DNA from: an uncultured Bacteroidia bacterium
GTDB lineage: Bacteria; Bacteroidota; Bacteroidia; Bacteroidales; F082
Assembly (NCBI GenBank): GCA_902800965.1
Contig: CADCGK010000002.1
Span: 124,001 to 188,000 of the forward strand
Length of the DNA stretch: 64,000 bases
Direction of reading: 5' to 3'
A program made the translations under genes and the position numbers. The notes beneath the pieces were generated by a model that did not search any database, was not told the DNA's origin, and saw only the letters and a list, made by a program, of their open reading frames with translations. Shown here piece after piece: positions 10,201-17,544 of this stretch. Within the stretch, counting starts at the first letter, position 1; each line of letters opens with the position of its first letter.

Positions 10201-10434
10201 ACTGGATGGAATCCATACGACCCCAGTAACTCGCTCTATACATCGCATTATCACGACGGAAACCTTGACATCAGCGTAACCAAGATGAAAGAGCCCATCG
10301 TGGGAGGTTTCGGCTTTGGCTTGAGGACCACGTTACTGGGATATTTTGTCAGAGGTGATATGGCATGGGGTATTGAAGACGGCGTCATCAATAAAAAACC
10401 GCAGTTTTATCTGTCCTTCAATCTGGACTTCTGA
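7219..10434 (+). CDS. Large envelope protein: peptidase-MA-like domain, TolB-type propeller and C-terminal beta-barrel
   Basis: 1071 residues from the ATG at 7219, which gives a clean signal peptide (RFLRLMLLALLTAMASFAHA) and sits just behind a -7 box; an in-frame ATG further upstream has neither. Residues about 25-290 resemble the peptidase-MA-like domain of Bacteroidota, but at the place of the HExxH zinc motif the sequence reads IKEGIAHLL, so catalysis is doubtful. Residues about 300-600 carry WD40-like/TolB-type propeller repeats (YTEPEVSPDGKRIAYVSNDE, TDLSPVFTSDDKQIIFSS). A Lys/Glu-rich linker follows, then a C-terminal region (about 780-1071) with the strand pattern of an Omp85-like barrel, ending LSFNLDF. 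It is likely an outer-membrane or periplasmic protein. The family is widespread in Bacteroidota, with no agreed function. Confidence 0.75.
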   Translation: MKSNRKRFLRLMLLALLTAMASFAHAQFYNGMNMEFGKNRIQWKDFHWSYYRYENFDVYFYQGGNDLANYVLNYAKDAIPEIEKKFGSHFGNKVQFLVFNSLGDLKQSNLNNDEEDTSNTGGVTKIIGSKVFLYFNGNYADFEQQIKEGIAHLLLTQVMNGTSIGSQIRSSYRYDIPEWFQNGLCAYITEDWDSFKEDRLQQGILSGEFKKLNHLQNQDAIIAGYSFWGFIEEKYGTKAFNDILILAESSQNVKKALLYVTGVKYKELIKQWYNFYEARYKIIKQEKPTELMALKYHKHRTYTEPEVSPDGKRIAYVSNDEGKVGIWIEELATGKKERLYKGGYRSDTWIDTSFPLLAWHPTGNILSFIIEEEGQLLLCNLDLGTKKLGKTNLYEFQKITSFSYAHKERKIVLAASRFGKPDIFVYNLFSNTLEQITDDYYTDLSPVFTSDDKQIIFSSNRLDEELEVQTSPGMQMKQFNLFAYNYKGTKKQLTNLTAQHLSSSILPKTFQGNKLFYLNDSSGFYNLYEAKFDSAVNYIDTTVHYRYYSVSKPLTNYTTSIIDYSYNPRDKKLVMLIPDLNGQKFYSTYYQPNSAAKDIKQMSPYAQQRLLKKKKEEERVEGKTTTHRFKNSYREPRKTRPLGPASDSIHQFTNPSQISSYMRLLAAKKDTTVRAQNYYVELFTDKLTSQLDFSYMNYSYQPFSGYGGAIYLSSPGNVLLGSTMADLMEDYKIDLCVKLNRSLINNEYVVRFRDLRHRLDKSLTLHRYVTDNYGMYYYRTFTNEAFYTLSYPFNETLSLRGTALYRWDRSISLAIDNQSLAEGATSEHLGGLRAELVYDNSKKLQTNLYVGARGKVFAEYYQTINRDTKNLFVVGFDYRNYTRIHRNFIWANRIAGSSSFGQNKLIYFMGGVDNWILAKYDYETPIDYEQNYRYQTLATNMRGFKQNIRNGNNFVVLNSELRFPVFSYLLDRPINMQFIKNFQIVAFGDVGTAWTGWNPYDPSNSLYTSHYHDGNLDISVTKMKEPIVGGFGFGLRTTLLGYFVRGDMAWGIEDGVINKKPQFYLSFNLDF

Positions 10435-10451
10435 TCGTTACGAAAAACACT

Positions 10452-10480
10452 TTTTTATCAACACGAATTGTTGATAAAAA
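10452..10480. promoter_or_regulatory. Perfect 12-bp inverted repeat with DnaA-box-like halves
   Basis: TTTTTATCAACA (10452-10463) and TGTTGATAAAAA (10469-10480) are perfect inverse copies around a 5-base spacer. Each half holds TTATCAACA, one base off the classical DnaA box TTATCCACA. It lies 18 bases after the envelope-protein stop and about 120 bases before the ribonucleotide reductase start. It may be a protein-binding palindrome or an AT-rich terminator. Confidence 0.45.
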
Positions 10481-10602
10481 CAAGGTTAAAAAAAGCATTT
10501 TTCAGGCCTTCAATTGCTATCTCTTTCCTAATTTAGCAATCGCTAATAACGAGGGGATTTTTAGAATAGTGCGGTTTTTAAATTATTAATTTTCAGCGAG
10601 AT

Positions 10603-13335
10603 ATGAAGAACAAGAGGCGAGAAATGGATATGGAGCAAACGCTTTTCAGCGAGTTGCAGCTCGAGGAAATTGAACAAGAAGCCCAAGCAGGACACGATAA
10701 GATATTGGAGGCGCGCCAGAACACCAATTTCAGTGAGGACGAGTTGTCACAACAGGAGCACGTGCAAGTGGTTGTGAAGCATCAACCGCATCCCCTGGAT
10801 GAGGTAAAGGCTGCTGCCAAAGAGTATTTCCATGGAGATTCTTTAGCTGGCGACGTATGGTCCAACAAATACGCCCTCAAGGACAGCGATGGCAACATCT
10901 ACGAGCTGACACCCGATGAGATGCATCATCGAATCGCTAGGGAAATCGCACGCATCGAAAGGAAATACCCGAATCCCATGACTGAAGAAGAAATCTTCAA
11001 GGTCTTGAAAGATTTCAGATATATCGTTCCCCAGGGAAGTCCCATGGCGGGCATCGGCAACGACTTCCAGATCTCATCCCTCTCCAATTGCTTCGTCATC
11101 GGCAACAAAGGACAATCCGACTCCTACGGAGGCATCATGAAGATCGACCAAGAACAGGTGCAGCTGATGAAACGCCGTGGCGGTGTCGGCCATGACCTCT
11201 CCCATCTTCGTCCCACTGGAAGTCCCGTCAAGAACTGTGCGCTGACCTCTACCGGCATCGTGCCTTTTATGGAACGCTACTCCAACTCCACCAAGGAAGT
11301 CGCCCAAGACGGCCGTCGTGGCGCCTTGATGATGAGTATCAGCATCAAGCATCCCGATGCGGAAGCCTTCATCGATGCCAAGATGACGCAAGGCAAAATT
11401 ACCAATGCCAACGTCTCCGTCAGAATTACCGACGAGTTCATGCAGTGTGTAAAGGAAAACAAGCCTTTCATCCAGCAATACCCCATCGACTCGCCCAATC
11501 CGACCTTCACCAAAGAAGTGGATGCTCGCGCCTTGTGGAACAAAATCATCCACAACGCTTGGAAGTCGGCAGAACCCGGCGTGCTTTTCTGGGACACCAT
11601 CCTTCGGGAATCCATTCCCGACTGCTATGCCGACCTCGGTTTCCGCACCCTGAGCACCAACCCATGCGGCGAGATCCCGCTTTGTGCTTACGACAGCTGC
11701 CGCCTGTTAGCCATCAACCTATACAGCTACGTTGATCACCCCTTTACTCCAGAGGCACGCTTCAACAGCCAGCTGTTTGCTAAGCACGTGGCCATCGCCC
11801 AACGCATGATGGATGACATCGTCGATCTGGAAATCGAAAAAGTCGATGGCATCTTGAAAAAAGTCGAATCCGACCCCGAAGATCCCGAGGTGAAACGCAT
11901 CGAGCTCAACCTTTGGAAAAACATCAAGGAAAAATGCCTGCTAGGCAGAAGAACGGGTATCGGCATCACCGCCGAGGGTGACATGCTTGCCGCTTTGGGC
12001 AAACGCTACGCCTCCGACGAAGCCATCGCCTTCTCTACCGAAATACAGAAATTACTCGCCTACAACGCCTATCGCTCTTCCGTGAACCTGGCCGAAGAAC
12101 GAGGCAAGTTCCCTATGTTCAACGCCAAACGCGAAGAGAAGAACCCCTTCATCAATAGGTTGCGCGCCTTGGACGAGGATCTATACCAGAAGATGTGCCG
12201 TGTAGGCCGACGCAACATCGCCATGCTCACCATTGCCCCGACGGGTTCTGTGAGCCTATGCACCCAGACTACCTCGGGCATCGAGCCTGTGTTCATGGTG
12301 GTGTATAAACGCCGCCGTAAGGTCAACGCAAACGACAAGGACACCCACCCCACCTTCATAGACAGCGTGGGCAACGCCTTTGAGGAATACAACGTGTTCC
12401 ACCACAAGTTCCTCACCTGGCTCGAAGTCAATGGCTACAACGTAGAAGAAGTGATGCATTATGACGACGAACAGCTGAAGGAAGTCATCGCCAAGTCACC
12501 TTATTATAAAGCCACCGCCAACGACATCGACTGGGTGAACAAGGTCAAGATGCAAGGCAGCATGCAGAAATGGGTGGACCACTCCATCAGCGTCACTGTC
12601 AACATCCCCAAAGAGACCACCGAAGAGATGGTAAGCCGCATTTACATGACCGCTTGGGAATGTGGTTGCAAAGGCATGACGATTTACCGTGACGGTTCAC
12701 GTGACGGAGTGCTGGTATCCAAAGACGAAAAGAAGGCAGACGACAAAAGACAGAAGGCCGAAGACACAGGACGTCCAAGTGATATCAAGATGAGCTCTGC
12801 GCCACAACGCCCCAAGGAACTCGAATGCGATGTCGTACGCTTCCAAAACAACTACGAGAAATGGATCGCCTTCGTTGGCAAGTTGAACGACAAGCCATAC
12901 GAGATCTTCCTTGGCAATGCCGATGAGATCTTCCTTCCTCCCTTCGTTGAAAAAGGCAAGATCATCAAGGAAAAGAACAAAGGCGAGGCTTCGAGATACG
13001 ACTTCCAATACCTCGATAAGGGTGGTTATCCCGTTACCATCCAAGGCTTGTCGCGCATGTTCAACAAAGAATATTGGAACTACGCCAAGCTCATCTCCGG
13101 CATCTTGCGCCACGGCATGCCGATCAACTACGTCATCGAACTGGTGCAGAACCTCACCGTCGAAGAAGACAATATCAACACATGGAAAAACGGTATTGTA
13201 AGAGCGCTGAAGAAATATATTCCTAACGGAACCAAAGTTACGGGCAAGGTTTGCCCGAATTGCGGACAGGACACCATCATCTATCAGGATGGCTGCATGC
13301 TTTGCACCAACTGTGGCCACTCCAAATGCGGATGA
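10603..13335 (+). CDS. nrdJ: Adenosylcobalamin-dependent (class II) ribonucleotide reductase
   Basis: 910 residues. It makes deoxyribonucleotides from ribonucleotides using adenosylcobalamin, so it is oxygen-independent. Key features: SLSNCFVIGN with one redox Cys; the active-site loop STNPCGEIPL with the thiyl-radical Cys and catalytic Glu in the N-x-C-x-E arrangement; LTIAPTGSVSLCTQTTSGIEP (read as two short blocks) at the phosphate/product site; and a C-terminal zinc ribbon (CPNCGQ ... CMLCTNCGHSKCG) carrying the reducing cysteines. A Lys-rich linker at about 705-730 separates the catalytic core from a TSCPD-like domain. The first 60 residues are a charged helical extension. No cobalamin riboswitch is evident in the 168-base leader. 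Two terminator hairpins follow the gene. Confidence 0.92.
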   Translation: MKNKRREMDMEQTLFSELQLEEIEQEAQAGHDKILEARQNTNFSEDELSQQEHVQVVVKHQPHPLDEVKAAAKEYFHGDSLAGDVWSNKYALKDSDGNIYELTPDEMHHRIAREIARIERKYPNPMTEEEIFKVLKDFRYIVPQGSPMAGIGNDFQISSLSNCFVIGNKGQSDSYGGIMKIDQEQVQLMKRRGGVGHDLSHLRPTGSPVKNCALTSTGIVPFMERYSNSTKEVAQDGRRGALMMSISIKHPDAEAFIDAKMTQGKITNANVSVRITDEFMQCVKENKPFIQQYPIDSPNPTFTKEVDARALWNKIIHNAWKSAEPGVLFWDTILRESIPDCYADLGFRTLSTNPCGEIPLCAYDSCRLLAINLYSYVDHPFTPEARFNSQLFAKHVAIAQRMMDDIVDLEIEKVDGILKKVESDPEDPEVKRIELNLWKNIKEKCLLGRRTGIGITAEGDMLAALGKRYASDEAIAFSTEIQKLLAYNAYRSSVNLAEERGKFPMFNAKREEKNPFINRLRALDEDLYQKMCRVGRRNIAMLTIAPTGSVSLCTQTTSGIEPVFMVVYKRRRKVNANDKDTHPTFIDSVGNAFEEYNVFHHKFLTWLEVNGYNVEEVMHYDDEQLKEVIAKSPYYKATANDIDWVNKVKMQGSMQKWVDHSISVTVNIPKETTEEMVSRIYMTAWECGCKGMTIYRDGSRDGVLVSKDEKKADDKRQKAEDTGRPSDIKMSSAPQRPKELECDVVRFQNNYEKWIAFVGKLNDKPYEIFLGNADEIFLPPFVEKGKIIKEKNKGEASRYDFQYLDKGGYPVTIQGLSRMFNKEYWNYAKLISGILRHGMPINYVIELVQNLTVEEDNINTWKNGIVRALKKYIPNGTKVTGKVCPNCGQDTIIYQDGCMLCTNCGHSKCG

Positions 13336-13340
13336 CCTTG

Positions 13341-13361
13341 AACTGAAAACAGTTGTTTTTT
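13341..13361 (+). terminator. Small terminator-like hairpin after nrdJ
   Basis: AACTG-AAAA-CAGTT followed by G and a T run, 6 bases after the nrdJ stop. The stem is only 5 bp, so it is weaker than the hairpin that follows. Confidence 0.45.
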
Positions 13362-13376
13362 ATCTTCATAATGGCA

Positions 13377-13410
13377 GGTCGCCGGCTTTCGGGTCGGCGG
13401 CCTTTTTTTT
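13377..13410 (+). terminator. Rho-independent terminator of nrdJ
   Basis: GGTCGCCG pairs with CGGCGGCC (one G-U pair) around a 10-base loop, directly followed by eight T. This is a strong plus-strand terminator that insulates nrdJ from the convergent operon to the right. Confidence 0.8.
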
Positions 13411-13428
13411 AGAAGACAGAAGGAAGAA

Positions 13429-13866
13429 TTATGCTGACAACTCTTGGAAAGTGGGAAGGTGGTCAAGGGCTTTCAGCTTGCCGTCCTCAATCTTAAAACA
13501 ATAACAATCACTCCCATTATAGAGCATTAGGAATTGGGGGTGGAGTGCGGAATAGTAACGCAATGCCTGTTCCAGGGTATCCTGGGTCAACTTCACGGAA
13601 GAAGCCTTGCATTCAAGAATCATCAAGGGGTTGCCGTCCCGACCGAAAACCACGGCATCGCAACGTTTGTCAAGACCATTGACTTTGATGGAATACTCCA
13701 CGGCAAGCAACCCAGGCGGCACACCAAGATGTTCCACCAACATGAAAAGAGCCTTCTGCCGCACTTCCTCTTCGGGAGTGAGGGTGCAATAACGCTTCCT
13801 CAAAGGATCAAAGACCATCGTCTTCTCCCCTTGGGTTGTCGTCTTGAACCATTGGAGATCCGACAT
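13429..13866 (-). CDS. Small HsdR-N-terminal-domain (PD-(D/E)XK) protein
   Basis: 145 residues, matching the short stand-alone HSDR_N_2 proteins of Bacteroidota that resemble the nuclease domain of type I restriction subunit R. The core is visible: DKRCDAVVFGRDG with the motif Asp, then LMILECKA giving the E-x-K pair, and QALRYYSAL (motif-QxxxY-like helix). No helicase or methylase genes are nearby, so it is not part of a restriction system here. It ends the mltD-DUF4837 operon, starting 9 bases after the stop of the DUF4837 gene. Its role is unknown; a housekeeping nucleic-acid function is plausible given how common it is. Confidence 0.75.
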   Translation of the reverse strand: MSDLQWFKTTTQGEKTMVFDPLRKRYCTLTPEEEVRQKALFMLVEHLGVPPGLLAVEYSIKVNGLDKRCDAVVFGRDGNPLMILECKASSVKLTQDTLEQALRYYSALHPQFLMLYNGSDCYCFKIEDGKLKALDHLPTFQELSA

Positions 13867-13875
13867 GTCCAGAAG

Positions 13876-14886
13876 CTATTCTTCGTCCAGCTTGACGCTG
13901 TAAAGGAGGGATTGGAGTTGTAGCAGGTCGTCGCGCTTGTCGTGGTTGGGGTAATACACATAGCCCTCCAAGGTCACCAGGTTACCCGTCTTGTTATCGG
14001 GGAATGTGTATGACACGAAGGGGCCTGCCATGTAATCGCCCATCAGGCACCACATGCCACGCAATTCGGCAGCAAATCCCGTAGGATAGTTCGAAGGATA
14101 GCTTACCACGGGAGGGACGAACTCCTTCTCGGTAGTCATAAACGATCCATCTGCAGGACCAGGGACATACTTTTGGAGCATGCGGTCACGCACAGCAACG
14201 AGACTGCTCAACTCCAGTTGAAGTGTATCCTTATAAGGGGTGGTGTAGATGAAGATGCCAAAACTATTCTTTTCCAATTCTTTTCGAATCCACAGAAAAT
14301 CAGGTTCGTCCTTCGAAATAAAGAAACCCGATGGAATGGTCATATCAAAGCCCATTTTTTCTTTGATTCGTTGGGTGATCTTCGTGTCGTTGGAAGGTCT
14401 GAGGACCGTCATGATCCGGTCACGTTCCACCTTGTCAAACATCATTTTATAGACCTCTTTCTGTTCTTCAAAGATCTGACACCAGGAAGTGCGGTCGGGA
14501 GCAATGATCTTGATCACACGTTGCGGAGCAGCCCACAGATCTTCAGCTGTTTCCACAACCGGCTTGTCAAGAGCCTGGTTGATTTCTACGATCAGCAGAC
14601 TTTTGTGTTTTTTAAACATGTCGGTGAACCCACTGACGTTAATATGAGAGAGTTTAAAGATCGCTTCAGGTTGTGGCAATCCATATTGCGGTTGCAGGAA
14701 AAAAGCCCTAATGGTATCACCTATCATGCCATCCCACTGCTCATCATTCTGAGTAACCACCAGGATTTCAGACGTACCCCCTGCAGAACGGTCTTTCTTT
14801 CCAATTACATTCTTCTTGTCACACGCAGAGAAGACTAGTAGCATGCATGAGAGCATGGCTAACACTATGATATTGAAACGTTTCAT
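13876..14886 (-). CDS. DUF4837 family lipoprotein
   Basis: 336 residues with a lipoprotein signal (LSCMLLVFSAC, lipid-attached Cys at about residue 21). The body fits DUF4837: the start EILVVTQNDEQWDG and the end GFAAELRGMWCLMGDYMAGPFVSY are typical. The family is restricted to Bacteroidota and of unknown function, with a predicted periplasmic/outer-membrane attachment. It lies between an MltD-like transglycosylase gene and the HsdR-N gene on the same strand, with gaps of 24 and 9 bases. This placement hints at a cell-envelope role. Confidence 0.8.
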   Translation of the reverse strand: MKRFNIIVLAMLSCMLLVFSACDKKNVIGKKDRSAGGTSEILVVTQNDEQWDGMIGDTIRAFFLQPQYGLPQPEAIFKLSHINVSGFTDMFKKHKSLLIVEINQALDKPVVETAEDLWAAPQRVIKIIAPDRTSWCQIFEEQKEVYKMMFDKVERDRIMTVLRPSNDTKITQRIKEKMGFDMTIPSGFFISKDEPDFLWIRKELEKNSFGIFIYTTPYKDTLQLELSSLVAVRDRMLQKYVPGPADGSFMTTEKEFVPPVVSYPSNYPTGFAAELRGMWCLMGDYMAGPFVSYTFPDNKTGNLVTLEGYVYYPNHDKRDDLLQLQSLLYSVKLDEE

Positions 14887-14910
14887 GTTTTGATAGTTTT
14901 TTTGATTCTA

Positions 14911-16209
14911 TTATTTTGATGACACTCGTAGTCTTTGGTTGGTACGGATGGTGTTGGATTTAAGGTTGTTCCATTTCTTGATATTGTTAACAGATACCTT
15001 GTATTTTTTTGCGATGCCCGAAAGCGTCTCCCCTTTCTTGACCGTATGGTACCTGGTCTTAGCCTTGGGCGGAGCGACAACGACCGCTTTTTTCGCCTCT
15101 TCAAGCACTTTTTCTTTGTCTATCTGCTCCCGTGTCTTATAAGCATAGATTTCTTTTTCTCTAGCGGCAAATTGAACCGCATATTGCGAAGGTAGTCTCA
15201 GAACATAGAAGATGGTGTCGCTAGCTGGAATGATTCCTTTTGTATATTGAGGGTTGTACGTCTCAAGGTCTTTAATCGTTACTCCAAGTGCTTCATTTAG
15301 CTGAGCAAACGTCAACACGTCACGCACTGTCACAGTGTCAGTGCCGCTGATAAGCATATCTGGAGCGAGGGGATACAGGTTGTGTTCCTTTGCATAGTGA
15401 ATCACATAATTGATGGCGATAAATGTCGGCACATAATTCTGTGTCTCCACTGGTAGATACGGGCAAATCGCCCAATAATCCATAACGCCGCCCGCGCGTG
15501 CGATAGCTTTGTTAACCGTGCCCGGTCCGGAATTGTAGGCTGCAAGCACCAGGAACCAATCTTTATATCTGGAATAAAGGTCGAGCATAAAACGACAGGC
15601 AGCTTCAGTTTCCTTCATCGGATCAAAGCGATCATCCACTAACGAATTCGACTTCAACCCATATTGTTTGCCTGTGGCATACATGAATTGCCAAAGTCCC
15701 TTGGCACCCACCCTCGAGACAGCAAGGGGATTCAACGCAGACTCTACCACTGCAAGGCATTTCAGTTCCAGCGGCATATTGTATTTGTCGAGCATCTCCT
15801 CAAACATTGGAAAATACACGTATGAAAGACCTAACATACGCCCCGTGAAAGCCCTGAATCGAAAGACATAGTTGTCAATCTTTGCCCTCACTGCGGGATT
15901 GTAAACCATCGGAAGTGTCGTTTGTGAGGCGAGCTGTTCAATACGTTGTTGATATACGTCCTCTGTAAAAATAGGCACCTCCCCAAACTCATAACCGTAA
16001 GGATTCATCTCGGCTGAATCGTACTCCAAATACCTCTCCGCAAAAAAAGGCAAGTCTCCCAGCGATTCAAACATCCTCATAATCTCCGACTCACCCAAAA
16101 CCGTATCCTGTGCCGATACATCATCGTTAGCGTTGTTACTAATCTGGGCAAAGGATGAATGGGCAAAAAGAATGATAAAAGCGACTGTTAGGAATGATTT
16201 GGTTTTCAT
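14911..16209 (-). CDS. mltD: Membrane-bound lytic murein transglycosylase D-like with LysM domain
   Basis: 432 residues with a signal peptide ending SSFAQ. The SLT (GH23) domain spans about residues 115-260. The catalytic Glu is in CLAVVESALNPLAVS, followed by GAKGLWQFM and VLAAYNSGPGTV, the standard motifs II-IV. The C-terminus has one LysM repeat (YHTVKKGETLSGIAKKYKV) that binds glycan strands. The enzyme cleaves peptidoglycan with formation of 1,6-anhydro ends in the periplasm. E. coli MltD carries two LysM repeats; a single one is common in Bacteroidota. It has its own promoter and heads an operon with the DUF4837 and HsdR-N genes. Confidence 0.88.
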   Translation of the reverse strand: MKTKSFLTVAFIILFAHSSFAQISNNANDDVSAQDTVLGESEIMRMFESLGDLPFFAERYLEYDSAEMNPYGYEFGEVPIFTEDVYQQRIEQLASQTTLPMVYNPAVRAKIDNYVFRFRAFTGRMLGLSYVYFPMFEEMLDKYNMPLELKCLAVVESALNPLAVSRVGAKGLWQFMYATGKQYGLKSNSLVDDRFDPMKETEAACRFMLDLYSRYKDWFLVLAAYNSGPGTVNKAIARAGGVMDYWAICPYLPVETQNYVPTFIAINYVIHYAKEHNLYPLAPDMLISGTDTVTVRDVLTFAQLNEALGVTIKDLETYNPQYTKGIIPASDTIFYVLRLPSQYAVQFAAREKEIYAYKTREQIDKEKVLEEAKKAVVVAPPKAKTRYHTVKKGETLSGIAKKYKVSVNNIKKWNNLKSNTIRTNQRLRVSSK

Positions 16210-16237
16210 GCGAGTTATGGGATTTTAATACAAACTG

Positions 16238-16245
16238 CAAAAATA
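16238..16245 (-). promoter_or_regulatory. -7 promoter box for mltD
   Basis: TATTTTTG on the minus strand, 28 bases upstream of the mltD start, fits TAnnTTTG. Confidence 0.6.
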
Positions 16246-16272
16246 AGTAAAAAAATCGAAGCTCACAAGTCA

Positions 16273-17544
16273 TTAAAGAATATTAAGTCTATTGGCATCC
16301 TGCTTCACAAATATTGCCAGCATGATGGTAAAGGCCAACAAACTTGAACCGCCATAGCTCAAGAACGGCAACGGAATTCCGATGACAGGTACCAATCCTA
16401 TGGTCATTCCGATATTGATGGCGACATGGACAAATATGATTCCTGCAATGGCATAACCATATATCCGGCTGAATGCCAGTTTCTGACGTTCCGCCATTTT
16501 GATGATGCGGACTAGCATGCCGATATAGAGAAGCAACACCACAAAGGAGCCTTTGAACCCGCCTTCTTCACCAATAGTGCAGAAAATAAAGTCGGTATGT
16601 TGTTCAGGAACAAAATCGTATTTGGTCTGCGTTCCTTGCAGGAAACCCTTTCCCCAGAAGCCACCAGAACCGATGGCAATACGCGATTGATGCAGGTTGT
16701 AGCCCGCCCCCTTGATATCATCGTTCAGCCCGAGAAGCACTTCTATGCGGGTGCGCTGGTGCTCTTGAAGGACTTCATTAAAAGCATAGTCCACAAAATA
16801 GACAAGCGCAAAGAAACAAGCAAAGACAGCTACCATTGTCCATATCTTTTTCCGTTTATGGAGCAAATAATAGGCAAGCGTCAAAGCGAAAAGGCATCCC
16901 AAGATGATCCACACGACTTTAGGCGACCACAGCAACGTGAAAACAAAGATCGCCACAGCGCCTACAGCCAACAACATGACCGCACCAGCGCCAGGCATAC
17001 CTTCACGATAGAGCAAGAAGATAAATGACGCAAAAACAATGGCTGAGCCCGTGTCATTCTGCAATAGTACCAAGGCTGCGGGGATAAAAATGATGATATA
17101 GGACCATATCCTAGTCCTTCGGTTTTTCAGATCCACATCCTGGTGGCCTAAATAGCTCGCCAATGCCAAAGCGGTTCCCAACTTGGCGAATTCGGAAGGC
17201 TGGAGCTTGATGCCACCTCCGAAATCGATCCAGGAAGTAGCACCTTTCGTAGCTTTTCCGTAAACCAGCACCGCTATCAGCATCAGCACCACGATGGCAT
17301 AAATCCAAAATGCGAAGGCGTCAAACAATTTGGCATCCAAAAGAAGTATGATAAAGCCAATAGCGAAGGCGATGCCCATCCACATCATCTGTTTCCCTGA
17401 GAACTGCGACATGTCATAGATGGGATGGCTCCCTTCACTCAAGCCTGCAGAATACACACTTAGCCAGCCAATAATCACCAATGCAAAATACATCAGCAAC
17501 AGCGGCCAGTCCACTTTCCCTATGATACTGTTCCTATCGGTCAT
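16273..17544 (-). CDS. rodA: Rod shape-determining protein RodA
   Basis: 423 residues with about 10 membrane segments. It is a SEDS-family peptidoglycan glycosyltransferase that polymerises lipid II together with PBP2 during elongation. Family signatures include GGIKLQPSEFAK (the conserved QPSE block), LLQNDTGSAIVF, and near the C-terminus IGIPLPFLSYGGSSLL. Its start overlaps the PBP2 stop by 4 bases, showing translational coupling of the elongasome pair. The region between TM segments 5 and 6 is longer than in E. coli RodA, as in other Bacteroidota. Confidence 0.93.
   Translation of the reverse strand: MTDRNSIIGKVDWPLLLMYFALVIIGWLSVYSAGLSEGSHPIYDMSQFSGKQMMWMGIAFAIGFIILLLDAKLFDAFAFWIYAIVVLMLIAVLVYGKATKGATSWIDFGGGIKLQPSEFAKLGTALALASYLGHQDVDLKNRRTRIWSYIIIFIPAALVLLQNDTGSAIVFASFIFLLYREGMPGAGAVMLLAVGAVAIFVFTLLWSPKVVWIILGCLFALTLAYYLLHKRKKIWTMVAVFACFFALVYFVDYAFNEVLQEHQRTRIEVLLGLNDDIKGAGYNLHQSRIAIGSGGFWGKGFLQGTQTKYDFVPEQHTDFIFCTIGEEGGFKGSFVVLLLYIGMLVRIIKMAERQKLAFSRIYGYAIAGIIFVHVAINIGMTIGLVPVIGIPLPFLSYGGSSLLAFTIMLAIFVKQDANRLNIL

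Noticed and set aside
10435..10602. Cobalamin riboswitch in front of the B12-dependent reductase
   Set aside because: The leader is short and AT-rich, and I see neither the B12-box-like sequence nor the expected multi-stem fold.
13429..13866. HsdR-N protein as part of a type I restriction system
   Set aside because: It has no helicase domain and there are no hsdM or hsdS genes; it lies in a conserved envelope-gene operon.
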